Source: Thermoplasmata archaeon (GTDB lineage Archaea > Thermoplasmatota > Thermoplasmata > Thermoplasmatales > Thermoplasmataceae). From it: DNA of 34,065 bases. The stretch covers positions 1 through 34,065 of the forward strand of contig JAJZZQ010000061.1 of the NCBI GenBank assembly GCA_021797525.1. Reading direction: 5' to 3'. The translations under genes and the position numbers were made by a program. This document shows positions 25,347-33,342 of the stretch, piece by piece. The notes beneath the pieces are model-generated. The model did no database searches. It had not been told where the DNA came from and saw nothing but the letters and a program-made list of their open reading frames with translations. Numbering within the stretch: position 1 is the stretch's first letter; the number at the start of each line of letters is the position of its first letter.

Positions 25347-26612
25347 ATGACCTCATTTCTTTTCAAAAATGGCATAGTAATATCACAGAACAGTAAAAGA
25401 GAAGTTTTCAGAGGCAATGTGCTTGTAAACAACGGGATTATAGAGTACGCTGGAAAGGAGACCAGAGAAGCAGATGAAATTATAGACTGTACACACAAAA
25501 TTGTCATGCCTGGTTTGATCAACACACATACACATGTGGCAATGGCCCATCTAAAGGGCCAACTGGATGACATTCCACTTTCATCATTTCTTGAAAAGAC
25601 ATTTGTTCTGGATGGACAGAGATCAGAGGAAGGACTATACAGATCAGCAGTTCTTGGGTCTATGGAAATGCTTAATTCCGGAGTGACTTCATTTCTCGAT
25701 CTGTATTACAGCGAGGATGTAATTGCAAAGGCTTGCATGGGCACGGGCATAAGAGGGTTTCTTTCATGGAACACACTGGACCAGGATAAGACAACCCAGA
25801 AAGGCGATACCATTTCAAATGCCGAGAATTTTATCAAAAAACATGTTCGCTCAGATCTGGTAAGGCCTTCTATAGGGGTTCAGGGAGTATATGTGGCTGA
25901 AGATGACATATTTATGAAAGCAAAGGAGGTTTCAGCAAGATATGGGACTATTGTCCACCTCCACCTGTCTGAGACGAGGGAGGAGGTCTATAATTTTGCC
26001 AGAGACCATGGTGGAGAGAGGCCAATTGAACATCTTCACCGAATAGGTTTCCTGGGCAGTTCTGTGGTAGCAGCCCATTGTGTCTGGGCAAATTCAAGTG
26101 AGATATCATACTTGGCAAAGGATGAAGTGAAAGTGTCATGGAACCCAGTCAGCAACAGCAAACTTGGGGTTGGTGGTATCGCCCCGGTGATTGAGATGAT
26201 GCAGAAAGGGATCAAAGTGAGTATCGGTTCAGACAGTTCAGGCAGCAATAATTCACTGGATGTCATGCAGTCCATGAAATTTGGTGCGCTGATGGTCAAG
26301 AACCAACGGTGGGATCCGTCAGTTATAAAGGCTAATGATATACTGGATATGGCTACGGTTGTCGCTTCCAAGTCACTGGGTGCATCAGATATAGGTTCCA
26401 TAGAGCCCGGAAAGAAAGCAGACATCATAACTCTAGACACAGCTAACCCGCGGCTCTTTCCCACCAACGAAGAGAACGCCATATCGAATGTGGTGTATTC
26501 CGCAGATTCCTCTTGTCTATCCGATGTTATGGTTAATGGCGATTTCAGAAAGAGATCTGGGATACTGCTGGCAATGCCTTACAAGGATTGGAAAAGGGAA
26601 GAACTGGTCTGA
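25347..26612 (+). CDS. mtaD: MtaD/SAH-deaminase-like amidohydrolase
   Basis: This 421-residue metal-dependent hydrolase belongs to the 5'-methylthioadenosine/S-adenosylhomocysteine deaminase and chlorohydrolase group. A composite beta domain frames a TIM barrel. Likely metal ligands are His61 and His63 (NTHTHVAM), His206 (HLHLSE), His244 (AAHCVW) and Asp296 (GSDSSGSNN). EPGKKADIITLD marks the C-terminal beta segment. It would deaminate adenosine-type thioethers such as MTA or SAH; the exact substrate cannot be read from sequence. It begins 15 bases after the MoxR operon and may be cotranscribed, though the genes downstream (eIF5A, agmatinase) make more metabolic sense as partners. Confidence 0.85.
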   Translation: MTSFLFKNGIVISQNSKREVFRGNVLVNNGIIEYAGKETREADEIIDCTHKIVMPGLINTHTHVAMAHLKGQLDDIPLSSFLEKTFVLDGQRSEEGLYRSAVLGSMEMLNSGVTSFLDLYYSEDVIAKACMGTGIRGFLSWNTLDQDKTTQKGDTISNAENFIKKHVRSDLVRPSIGVQGVYVAEDDIFMKAKEVSARYGTIVHLHLSETREEVYNFARDHGGERPIEHLHRIGFLGSSVVAAHCVWANSSEISYLAKDEVKVSWNPVSNSKLGVGGIAPVIEMMQKGIKVSIGSDSSGSNNSLDVMQSMKFGALMVKNQRWDPSVIKANDILDMATVVASKSLGASDIGSIEPGKKADIITLDTANPRLFPTNEENAISNVVYSADSSCLSDVMVNGDFRKRSGILLAMPYKDWKREELV

Positions 26613-26638
26613 GCTTTAACAGAGGGATAATAAGGCAA

Positions 26639-26662
26639 TTCTATTCTAAAATTAGTATAGAA
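26639..26662. promoter_or_regulatory. Near-perfect dyad abutting the eIF5A TATA box
   Basis: TTCTATTCTAA at 26639-26649 and TTAGTATAGAA at 26652-26662 form an inverted repeat with 10 of 11 positions paired and a 2-base spacer. A TATA-like AATATTTAAAG begins at the next base. The dyad lies where the BRE and upstream regulator sites fall, so it is operator-like. Confidence 0.5.
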
Positions 26663-26693
26663 AATATTTAAAGCCCAGAGTAATGCGGAGAGG
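26663..26693 (+). promoter_or_regulatory. eIF5A TATA box and ribosome-binding site
   Basis: AATATTTAAAG at 26663-26673 is followed by GGAGAGG at 26687-26693, 6 bases before the eIF5A ATG. Transcription is expected to start close to the ribosome-binding site. Confidence 0.5.
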
Positions 26694-26699
26694 AATATC

Positions 26700-27089
26700 A
26701 TGAGTTGGCAGGAAGCCGAAGTTAGGGAACTTAAAGTAGGAAGATACATGCTTTTGGACGATGCTCCATGCAAGATTATGGAAATTACAATGTCCAAACC
26801 AGGGAAACATGGTGAGGCCAAAGCCCGAATTGTTGCTATTGGGGTTTTCGACAACGCAAAAAGAAGTGCGGTATTTCCAGTAAAGCACAAGGTTAAGGTT
26901 CCAATAATAGAGAAGAAGAATGCTCAGGTTCTCTCCATATCAAACAACGAAGTACAGCTGATGGATTCTGAGACATTCGAAACATTCCTGGTCCAGGTGA
27001 CGGAAGAGGATCTTGGAAAAATCCAGGCAGGAACAGAGGTGTCCTATTGGGAGGCCATGGGCGTCAGGAAGATCATGCTTCAGAACTGA
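26700..27089 (+). CDS. eif5A: Translation factor aIF5A (hypusine-containing)
   Basis: This 129-residue factor relieves ribosome stalling. The N-terminal SH3-like domain carries the hypusination loop KPGKHGEAK at 33-41, with Lys36 as the residue modified using spermidine. The C-terminal OB-fold covers about 70-129, with [12 protein letters not shown]. Length and motif match archaeal aIF5A. The agmatinase gene begins within its last codons in another frame, so polyamine supply and hypusination appear to be co-expressed. Confidence 0.97.
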   Translation: MSWQEAEVRELKVGRYMLLDDAPCKIMEITMSKPGKHGEAKARIVAIGVFDNAKRSAVFPVKHKVKVPIIEKKNAQVLSISNNEVQLMDSETFETFLVQVTEEDLGKIQAGTEVSYWEAMGVRKIMLQN

Positions 27090-27952
27090 GTGAATTCCTC
27101 AGTTTGAAGAAGGTAGCAGATGCCACTTTCGGTTATGAGGATTCAAAGTACGTAATTTTTGGCGTACCATTCGACTGCACCTCAAGTTTCAGGAGGGGTT
27201 CGAGAAAAGCTCCAGCAGCAATAAGAGAACATTATGACAATCTTGAGTCTTATGATTTCAATTATGGCGTGAATTATCCTGACATCCCCATTGCAGATCT
27301 GGGAGACCTTGCTGTTGGAGAGGATGCTGAAGAGGTCGTGAACGATGTAGAAAACATAGTTCGGATCATCCGTTCGGATAATAAAATACCTGTAATGCTT
27401 GGCGGAGAGCATTCAATAACAGTAGGTGCTGTAAGAAACTTCAAAGATTCGCTCTTTGTTGTAATAGACGCTCATTCTGATTTCAGGATGGAGTATTTTG
27501 GGAATCCATACAACCATGCATGTGTGACAAGAAGGGCACTTGAAATACTGGGTCCAGGAAAGTGCGTATCTGTGGGAACAAGATCAGTGTCAATGGAAGA
27601 GTTTGAAAGTGACCAGTGGAAGGATGTAAGGTTCATCTCATCAAGGGAGGTCTCAAAAACTGGAATCGCTGGAGTGGTAAGAGAGATACTTGACCATAAT
27701 CCGGGTAGCATATACTTCTCAATTGACATGGATGGCATTGATCCGTCATATGCTCCTGGAGTTGGAACACCGGAACCCTTCGGGTTAAGAGACTCTGATG
27801 TAAGATATATGATCAACGAGTTGTCCCCCCTGATATCCGGGTTCGATATTGTGGAGATCACTCCTGTCTATGATAACGGAAACACATCGATGCTGGCTGC
27901 AAAATTTATTCAGGATTTTATTGGCAGCAGGGAAGGAAAAAGAAAATTCTAG
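27047..27952 (+). CDS. speB: Agmatinase (ureohydrolase family)
   Basis: This protein of up to 301 residues is an arginase/agmatinase-fold manganese enzyme, expected to turn agmatine into putrescine and urea. Metal motifs are GGEHSIT, DAHSDF and [14 protein letters not shown]. The proposed start is the TTG at 27047, 43 bases inside eIF5A, because GAGGTG ends 5 bases before it. The resulting reading includes the family-like [22 protein letters not shown] at 27104 would lose that FLS segment. It acts in the same polyamine route that feeds hypusination of eIF5A. Confidence 0.9.
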   Translation: MGGHGRQEDHASELSEFLSLKKVADATFGYEDSKYVIFGVPFDCTSSFRRGSRKAPAAIREHYDNLESYDFNYGVNYPDIPIADLGDLAVGEDAEEVVNDVENIVRIIRSDNKIPVMLGGEHSITVGAVRNFKDSLFVVIDAHSDFRMEYFGNPYNHACVTRRALEILGPGKCVSVGTRSVSMEEFESDQWKDVRFISSREVSKTGIAGVVREILDHNPGSIYFSIDMDGIDPSYAPGVGTPEPFGLRDSDVRYMINELSPLISGFDIVEITPVYDNGNTSMLAAKFIQDFIGSREGKRKF

Positions 27953-27958
27953 AATATT

Positions 27959-28489
27959 TCAAAGCCCCAGTTTTCCTGCCAGTTCCTTTCCTTTTGTTAT
28001 TTCTATTTTACATGGTGTAGGGAGCTTGATTGAAGCCTTGTGAAGGGCATCCCTCAATTTTTTTGCCTTGTCGGATGTTGTGCGTGCAACCATTATTATG
28101 TCACCGGACTTAACCCTGGCAGCAGTTCCAACAGGCTTTCCGAAAGCATTTCTCATTCCACTTGAAATTCTGTCTGCTCCAGCCCCTGTGGCCATCTTAT
28201 GCTCCCTTATCACCTGATGAGGATATGGTCTTATCTGGAGATAATATGCATCAGCAGAAGCTCCTTCCAGCATTTTCCTGTTAACCGATATCCTTGCGGC
28301 TTCAAGAGCAACATGCCTGATCTGGCAGCTCTCCTCTGCAATTAGCCTGAATTCAAGCTCAAATTCCCTGTTCTGACTTCCCTGAACAAAGGTCGTGATC
28401 TTTGGATAAGGTACACCTCCCATGAACTCTCTTCTCGTATATGCCGGTCCGGAAATTTTGGTGTACATTCTAGCAGGTTTGGTTACCAT
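27959..28489 (-). CDS. rpl10e: Large-subunit ribosomal protein L10e (uL16)
   Basis: This 176-residue L10e/uL16 protein sits near the peptidyl-transferase and tRNA-binding sites of the 50S subunit. Family segments include the opener KPARMYTKISGPAYTRREF, YLQIRPYPHQVIREHKMATGAGADRIS and GMRNAFGKPVGTAARV. Length is normal for archaea. A strong TATA-like CTTAATATTTATAGG (minus strand, 28516-28530) lies about 27 bases before the start. It is convergent with agmatinase and leaves only 6 bases between stops. Confidence 0.97.
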   Translation of the reverse strand: MVTKPARMYTKISGPAYTRREFMGGVPYPKITTFVQGSQNREFELEFRLIAEESCQIRHVALEAARISVNRKMLEGASADAYYLQIRPYPHQVIREHKMATGAGADRISSGMRNAFGKPVGTAARVKSGDIIMVARTTSDKAKKLRDALHKASIKLPTPCKIEITKGKELAGKLGL

Positions 28490-28497
28490 CTGAATCT

Positions 28498-28530
28498 CTC
28501 AGGTGATTCTGAGTACCTATAAATATTAAG
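28498..28530 (-). promoter_or_regulatory. L10e promoter with a small inverted repeat
   Basis: The TATA-like element at 28516-28530 is followed towards the gene by CTCAG-GTGATT-CTGAG at 28498-28513, a perfect 5-bp inverted repeat with a 6-base centre. It overlaps the expected start of transcription and could be an operator, or chance. Confidence 0.4.
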
Positions 28531-28640
28531 CGATTCAATGTCTAAACGCCGAATAAAACTTGCCTCCATTTGAACGATAGGATATTTCTAATACCGGGTA
28601 ATACCCACTTTTAGCAATATTGTATTATTTACAATTAATA

Positions 28641-28654
28641 ACATATATATAAAA
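28641..28654 (+). promoter_or_regulatory. TATA box of the AbrB-like gene
   Basis: ATATATATAAAAG lies about 20-30 bases before the ATG at 28673, in the divergent region shared with the L10e promoter. Confidence 0.5.
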
Positions 28655-28672
28655 GTAAAACATTGAGGAAGA

Positions 28673-28834
28673 ATGACCAGACGGACATTAATTGATGTGG
28701 CCCATATAACTTCCAGAGGGACCTCATACAGGATAACCATTCCTCAAAGGGTGGTCAAGAAACTGAATCTTGGCCCTGAAGATATTGTGGCGTTCTATGA
28801 GGATGAAGGGGTTAAAATAGATAAACTGCAGTGA
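28673..28834 (+). CDS. AbrB/SpoVT-type small DNA-binding protein
   Basis: This 53-residue protein starts MTRRTLIDVAHITSRGTSYR and continues ITIPQRVVKKLNLGPEDIVA. The pattern of a beta strand with R-G-T/S-x-x-x-T-I-P-x-x-V, then a helix with L-x-L-x-x-x-D, then a terminal beta hairpin (FYEDEGVKIDK) is the swapped-hairpin AbrB/MazE fold. Such proteins bind DNA as dimers, often autoregulating or acting as antitoxins. No toxin-like gene is adjacent; an MFS-like transporter follows 81 bases later on the same strand and may be its target or operon partner. A strong TATA box and GAGG precede the ATG. Confidence 0.85.
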   Translation: MTRRTLIDVAHITSRGTSYRITIPQRVVKKLNLGPEDIVAFYEDEGVKIDKLQ

Positions 28835-28915
28835 ATCTGGGGTTCTGGTTTAATAAAAGCCTAAGTTAACCGGTTCTTTCAGTGATATTTTTTACCATCC
28901 GCAGCATGCCTTTTC

Positions 28916-30016
28916 ATGGAGGAGGGCTCTGCAAGTGTTGATTCCAGAAGGTTGTTTCTCAACAGCTTTTTCTTTTCCTCAGGATGGTTCACGCTTTCCT
29001 TTGCCTTCCCTCTTATTCTATTGAGCCAGGGATACAGTTATGAAATCATAGGGATTCTGGGTCTGGCAGGTGCAGCACCTTTCCCAATAATGGCTGCACT
29101 GTACCTTTATTCTGGTAGAAGGATGATTCTATACGGAATATTGTTTCCTCTATTTTTTCTGTCCATGGTATCAGTTATCCTTGTATTTTTCTATTCAGAA
29201 GAGGTCCTTATAATTGCAATACTCGCAACTATTTTGCAGGCACCCTGGTGGATCTCCACAGAGATCAATCTTAATTCCCTTGAAAGTTCCAGCAACGCAG
29301 AAAAATATTCTGTCGGCTGGGGGATTCCAAATGCCGTCATTCCAATCCTTATGGGGTTTATCCTGCAGTTCAGCCAAATCTATGTGCTGTTTCTTTTCGC
29401 ATTTGCAGCATTTGTAGCAGCCCTTTTCTTTACACCGAGGGTTGGAGCAAGAAAGAGAATTGTAAGAAAGGACAGGGTGGAAGTCCGATTCAGTCTGGCA
29501 CTTCTTTTTGCTGGCCTTTTTTCAGGGTTCCTTTACTTTATACTGGAACCTACCATGAAGTCGTCAGGTTATTCCTATGGCATAATAGGAATAGTTATTG
29601 GAATATATGGCATATCTTCAGCCGCTTCATATATTGCGCTTAACTACATTCCTGATATAGGGCTGAGGTCTTATGCAATATTATCGGCTGTTCTGATAGC
29701 ACCGGTTGGACTGCTGGGATTCTTCTTTCAGATCTATGTGATAATATCTGTTGTTATACTGGGAGGCCTTGGAGTTTCTCTTGCCATGTCAAAGATACTT
29801 TCACATCTCATAGGGATGTATCCTCCCAGAAAAGGTGTCTTTTTCTACGAGACTTTCTTTGGGATTGGTTTCATCATTGGCTCCTTTGGACTTGATTCAG
29901 CCTTTCAGTTTATTGGGAGAACAGTTATGTCGCTTATCCTCATTCCAACTGTTGCATATGCAGTTATAATGGCTACTTCATATGGGAAGGGATTGTCAGT
30001 AGCTGGAGCCTCGTAG
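28916..30016 (+). CDS. MFS-like multipass transporter
   Basis: This 366-residue protein has about eleven to twelve hydrophobic helices along its whole length. A cytoplasmic basic loop in the middle (RVGARKRIVRKDRVEVR, about 175-191) separates two six-helix halves, the layout of the major facilitator superfamily. No substrate motif can be read. APWW near residue 110 and the short loops fit small archaeal MFS proteins. Its last 21 bases overlap the convergent zinc-ribbon membrane protein gene. The upstream AbrB-like gene may regulate it. Confidence 0.8.
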   Translation: MEEGSASVDSRRLFLNSFFFSSGWFTLSFAFPLILLSQGYSYEIIGILGLAGAAPFPIMAALYLYSGRRMILYGILFPLFFLSMVSVILVFFYSEEVLIIAILATILQAPWWISTEINLNSLESSSNAEKYSVGWGIPNAVIPILMGFILQFSQIYVLFLFAFAAFVAALFFTPRVGARKRIVRKDRVEVRFSLALLFAGLFSGFLYFILEPTMKSSGYSYGIIGIVIGIYGISSAASYIALNYIPDIGLRSYAILSAVLIAPVGLLGFFFQIYVIISVVILGGLGVSLAMSKILSHLIGMYPPRKGVFFYETFFGIGFIIGSFGLDSAFQFIGRTVMSLILIPTVAYAVIMATSYGKGLSVAGAS

Positions 30017-31084
30017 GCCTCTCAGTGCAATGTTTGGTTCTGCCACAGCGTCACGCTCTATTTCATGGCCACATTTCAGGCATTTCAGATCCATATTCCC
30101 GAGTACCTCAAATGTGTAATTCCCACAAGATGGGCATGTTGACCTTATGAACAGGTTCTTGAAATTAATAACTGGGTCAGGCTTTTCTGGCTTAAAATCA
30201 TGCAGATCATCAACAGATGGTTCATTACCGGCACTGCTTGGGGCCCTCATTCCTGTACGTTTCTGAGAGAATGTGAAAATGGATGCCATACCCAGGAACG
30301 CAAAAAAGAGAAGGATGAAAGTGAATGCTGTAGAATATAAGGATGTGGCTCCAACAAGAGAGATCAGCACATTGCTCATGGTGACAGCAAAATTCAGTGT
30401 AAAGCCCTTAAGAAAACCAATTCTTATGAACGCTAGATTCAAAAATGCGAATACTACAAAGGTGAAGAGTGTTGAAATGACTCCTCCGCCGAAGATGATC
30501 GCTACAGGTATGGCCGAAAGCATCGCTATGAGTGATGCAGTTCTTGTTGGGACAGGCATAGAAAAAAAGCCCTTATCGTTTTTGCGTCTTGAAAATCCAT
30601 AGAAAACTATAAGTGCGATACCGAGAAAAGCCACCTGCACCAAAGTCTCAGACAGAAGTGACGAAGCCAGGATGAAATTCTCTCCTGGAATAGGTATGTT
30701 GTATGGGAAAGAAGTAGAGATTGCAGGATCAAGAAAACTTTCTACCTCCGAGAAAATAAGTTCAATGAGAATGAATATGGTGAAATATTTCCCAAACTCC
30801 CATGAGGTGTTCCCATCTTTTCCAACACCAATTCTGTCTCTTGTGAAGAATGTTAGGACGGCGGCTGCTGGAATTATAATAACAAGAGCAAGAACCAGGT
30901 AAATGAAAGAAGGAGTAAGAGGTATGGTTAAAAAGAGAAAGTCAGCAGTGTTCAGAGATTCTATGGCAGAAAGATTTGGAACCGAATCAAATGCTGCATA
31001 TAGAACAGTAAGAATAACAGCTACAACCAGAATAAGAGAGAGGAATGATAGGACCTTTTCAAATGTTCCAGCCTTCCCGTCCAT
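29996..31084 (-). CDS. Multipass membrane protein with C-terminal zinc ribbon
   Basis: This 362-residue protein has about eight hydrophobic segments in residues 12-282. A Pro/Ser/Asp-rich linker follows, then a zinc ribbon with Cys317, Cys320, Cys335 and Cys338 (CPSCG and CLKCG). The overall plan recalls CPBP-like archaeal membrane proteins that carry a zinc ribbon. The protease motif (EExxxR) is not present, so no enzymatic function is claimed. It begins 20 bases after the AlaX-like gene on the same strand, so the two are probably cotranscribed. Confidence 0.8.
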   Translation of the reverse strand: MDGKAGTFEKVLSFLSLILVVAVILTVLYAAFDSVPNLSAIESLNTADFLFLTIPLTPSFIYLVLALVIIIPAAAVLTFFTRDRIGVGKDGNTSWEFGKYFTIFILIELIFSEVESFLDPAISTSFPYNIPIPGENFILASSLLSETLVQVAFLGIALIVFYGFSRRKNDKGFFSMPVPTRTASLIAMLSAIPVAIIFGGGVISTLFTFVVFAFLNLAFIRIGFLKGFTLNFAVTMSNVLISLVGATSLYSTAFTFILLFFAFLGMASIFTFSQKRTGMRAPSSAGNEPSVDDLHDFKPEKPDPVINFKNLFIRSTCPSCGNYTFEVLGNMDLKCLKCGHEIERDAVAEPNIALRGLRGSSY

Positions 31085-31104
31085 TTATGAGAGATGATTA
31101 TTTC

Positions 31105-31821
31105 TTATTCAAGTGTTATGTTTATTCTTCTCGATATTTTGCCCTTAACCAGGTTAGTCTTATAGTTTATCTTTCCAACCTCTGATGTCTTCAGCACATC
31201 CGTGCCAAACTCCATCTGGTCCGGTATCCCTTCCAGATGCATGATCCTGATTCTTTCATAATCGGGGACAACAGACTTACATATTGCAAGCATCTCTTCC
31301 TCTTTCATGAACTGTTCTCTTGGCATTTCCGAGAAAGTTACACTTTGATTGGCAGATACTATATCATTTGCCTTGCTGAACAACTCAGAAACCATGTCCT
31401 CCGTTATGTTATCCAGTTCAAGATCCATCCAAGCTGAATCATCATACGTCTGGTTAATTCTCACCGTTGCCTTGAATAGCTTGTAAGAAAGGCCCATGAG
31501 TATCTTCAGGGCTGTCCTGAACCTCATGTGCATGTATCTGACGTCCCAGTCAAGAACCTGGTGTGCAATCTTTCCGTTTACATCATCAGGGAAAGTATCA
31601 TGGGACATAAGGTGTATGCTTTCTCCGTCAAGCCAGGTGTCAACAATGATGTACTCCCTGCCATCTATAACGACCTTCCCCCTGTCATTGGGCTGCCCAT
31701 GACCCGTAGGAAAGAATACTGATCTGTCCAGAACAAGATCAGTAAACTCATGCCATACAACTTTGCTGTCTGCTTCTCTGGCATACTGATCTTTCAGGAA
31801 TAGAAATTCTGTCTCCATCAT
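31105..31821 (-). CDS. alaX: AlaX-like (alanyl-tRNA editing) protein lacking zinc ligands
   Basis: This 238-residue homologue of free-standing AlaRS editing domains (AlaX-M size) normally would hydrolyse Ser-tRNA(Ala) or Gly-tRNA(Ala). The glycine-rich motif reads TGHGQPNDRG at 39-48. The HxxxH zinc motif reads RTALK (Arg102 and Lys106). The second metal motif, CxxxH within CGGTHV, reads EFGTDV with Glu204 and Asp208. All four usual zinc ligands are therefore changed while the framework (HMRFRTAL, KTSEVG) is kept. It may have altered chemistry, bind tRNA only, or be inactive. A TATA-like TTTATATTAC lies about 20-25 bases upstream on the minus strand. Confidence 0.8.
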   Translation of the reverse strand: MMETEFLFLKDQYAREADSKVVWHEFTDLVLDRSVFFPTGHGQPNDRGKVVIDGREYIIVDTWLDGESIHLMSHDTFPDDVNGKIAHQVLDWDVRYMHMRFRTALKILMGLSYKLFKATVRINQTYDDSAWMDLELDNITEDMVSELFSKANDIVSANQSVTFSEMPREQFMKEEEMLAICKSVVPDYERIRIMHLEGIPDQMEFGTDVLKTSEVGKINYKTNLVKGKISRRINITLE

Positions 31822-31956
31822 TACATGAATGTAGAGTAATATAAAGTTTTGAGGGAGATAAAGATGAGAATATCTCCACTTTAGAGAACAGGCAAATCCT
31901 AATATTGGGCTCTGTGATTCGTACGGCAGAAACCGCTTCTGTCAATTGTGATCTTT

Positions 31957-33240
31957 ATGGAGCCATCCGTGATTGATTATATGTATTCTCTTATGCGGGA
32001 AGGCATAAAACTAGACCTCGAGGTAACGAGGGAATTCAACAGCATGCTGGGTAACCCGGATAGAAGTTTCCAGTCAGTGCATGTAGCAGGCTCTAACGGT
32101 AAAGGCTCCACTTCAGCATTTGTATATAATATCCTTCAGAACTCTTCAAAGACTGGGATCTATACTTCGCCTCACCTTGTAGACTTTAACGAGAGAATAG
32201 TATCGGGGCGCAACTCCATACCGGATGACTACATAGAGAAATTTATTAACGATTACAGGGGAAAAATAGAATCTCTTAGGAAAAAGAATAGAAATCCCAC
32301 GTTCTTTGAACTTACGACGGTTCTGGCATTCAAATACTTTCAGGATACTGGCTGCAAATATGCCTCAGTCGAGGTAGGGCTTGGAGGAAGGCTTGATTCA
32401 ACAAATATAATTTCCCCCATGGTCAGTGTCATAACTCAGGTGGGTTACGAGCATGCAATGAAATTAGGCTGCTCATTGACTTCAATAGCTTTTGAGAAAG
32501 GCGGCATAATCAAAAAAGGAATTCCTGTTGTCCTAGGAGACAACAAGCCTGAAGTATACGCAACTGTCAAAAGGATAGCAGAATCCAGAGGTTCTGAGTT
32601 ACACTGCTCCTGGAAAGATGCTGTCACAGAGGATTTCAGCGTTTCAGTTGATGGTGTTAAATTCAGACTCAAGACAGGCAATAGAGAATACAGGATTTCC
32701 TCTTCACTACCCGGCCTTTTCCAGAGGAATAACATAATCTGCTCTGTTCTGGCATTGGAGAATTCCGGGGAGTCAGTGTCAAAAGCCAGAATAGAAAAAG
32801 GTATCACCAACACTTGCTGGCCAGGCCGTATGCAGGTCATATCCAAGGATCCGCTGGTTATAATGGACTCCTCACATAATCCGCCGGCCGCCCACTCTCT
32901 GGTATCAAGTTACAGGGCAATTTCCAGTCGGGAACCGCTTCTTCTTGTAGGGATGCTATCAGACAAGGATGTAGACAGTTATCTGAAGATTCTCCGCGGC
33001 CTTAGCAGCAGAGTAGTTTTTACTACGCCTGAAGAACCAGAGAGGGCCATACCTCCAGCAGAAATGTACAGCATGTATTCAGGCCTTTTCCGCGAGGCCC
33101 GTGTAATCGAGGATCCGGTGACGGCATATGATGAATGCATATCCTCAGGTTCAGATGTTCTGGTCACAGGTTCTATGTATCTTTTGGGCCGGATAATGAG
33201 GGAGAAGGGAATAAAAGTGAAATTTTTTAACAAGGAATGA
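31957..33240 (+). CDS. folC: Folylpolyglutamate/dihydrofolate synthase (FolC, Mur ligase family)
   Basis: This 427-residue ATP-dependent Mur-type ligase adds glutamate to folate, or to the archaeal pterin cofactor. The P-loop GSNGKGST lies at 45-52. YTSPHLVDFNERI, the central VEVGLGGRLDSTN and DSSHNPPAAH at the domain junction are all FolC signatures. I chose the ATG at 31957 over a GTG at 31948. It is divergent from the AlaX-like gene and upstream of orc1/cdc6. Confidence 0.93.
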   Translation: MEPSVIDYMYSLMREGIKLDLEVTREFNSMLGNPDRSFQSVHVAGSNGKGSTSAFVYNILQNSSKTGIYTSPHLVDFNERIVSGRNSIPDDYIEKFINDYRGKIESLRKKNRNPTFFELTTVLAFKYFQDTGCKYASVEVGLGGRLDSTNIISPMVSVITQVGYEHAMKLGCSLTSIAFEKGGIIKKGIPVVLGDNKPEVYATVKRIAESRGSELHCSWKDAVTEDFSVSVDGVKFRLKTGNREYRISSSLPGLFQRNNIICSVLALENSGESVSKARIEKGITNTCWPGRMQVISKDPLVIMDSSHNPPAAHSLVSSYRAISSREPLLLVGMLSDKDVDSYLKILRGLSSRVVFTTPEEPERAIPPAEMYSMYSGLFREARVIEDPVTAYDECISSGSDVLVTGSMYLLGRIMREKGIKVKFFNKE

Positions 33241-33342
33241 GGCTTCGGAAGATTCTGCATGCACCACTGTTAAAAATTTGCCTTACGGAATCAAAAAAGA
33301 TTTTTGTATAACTGAAGACTTGCTATAATTCTGGTAGATTCA

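Noticed and set aside
33241..33342. Replication origin next to orc1/cdc6
   Set aside because: The 102 bases upstream contain A/T-rich tracts but no repeated ORB-like motif. An origin may lie elsewhere, but nothing here supports it.
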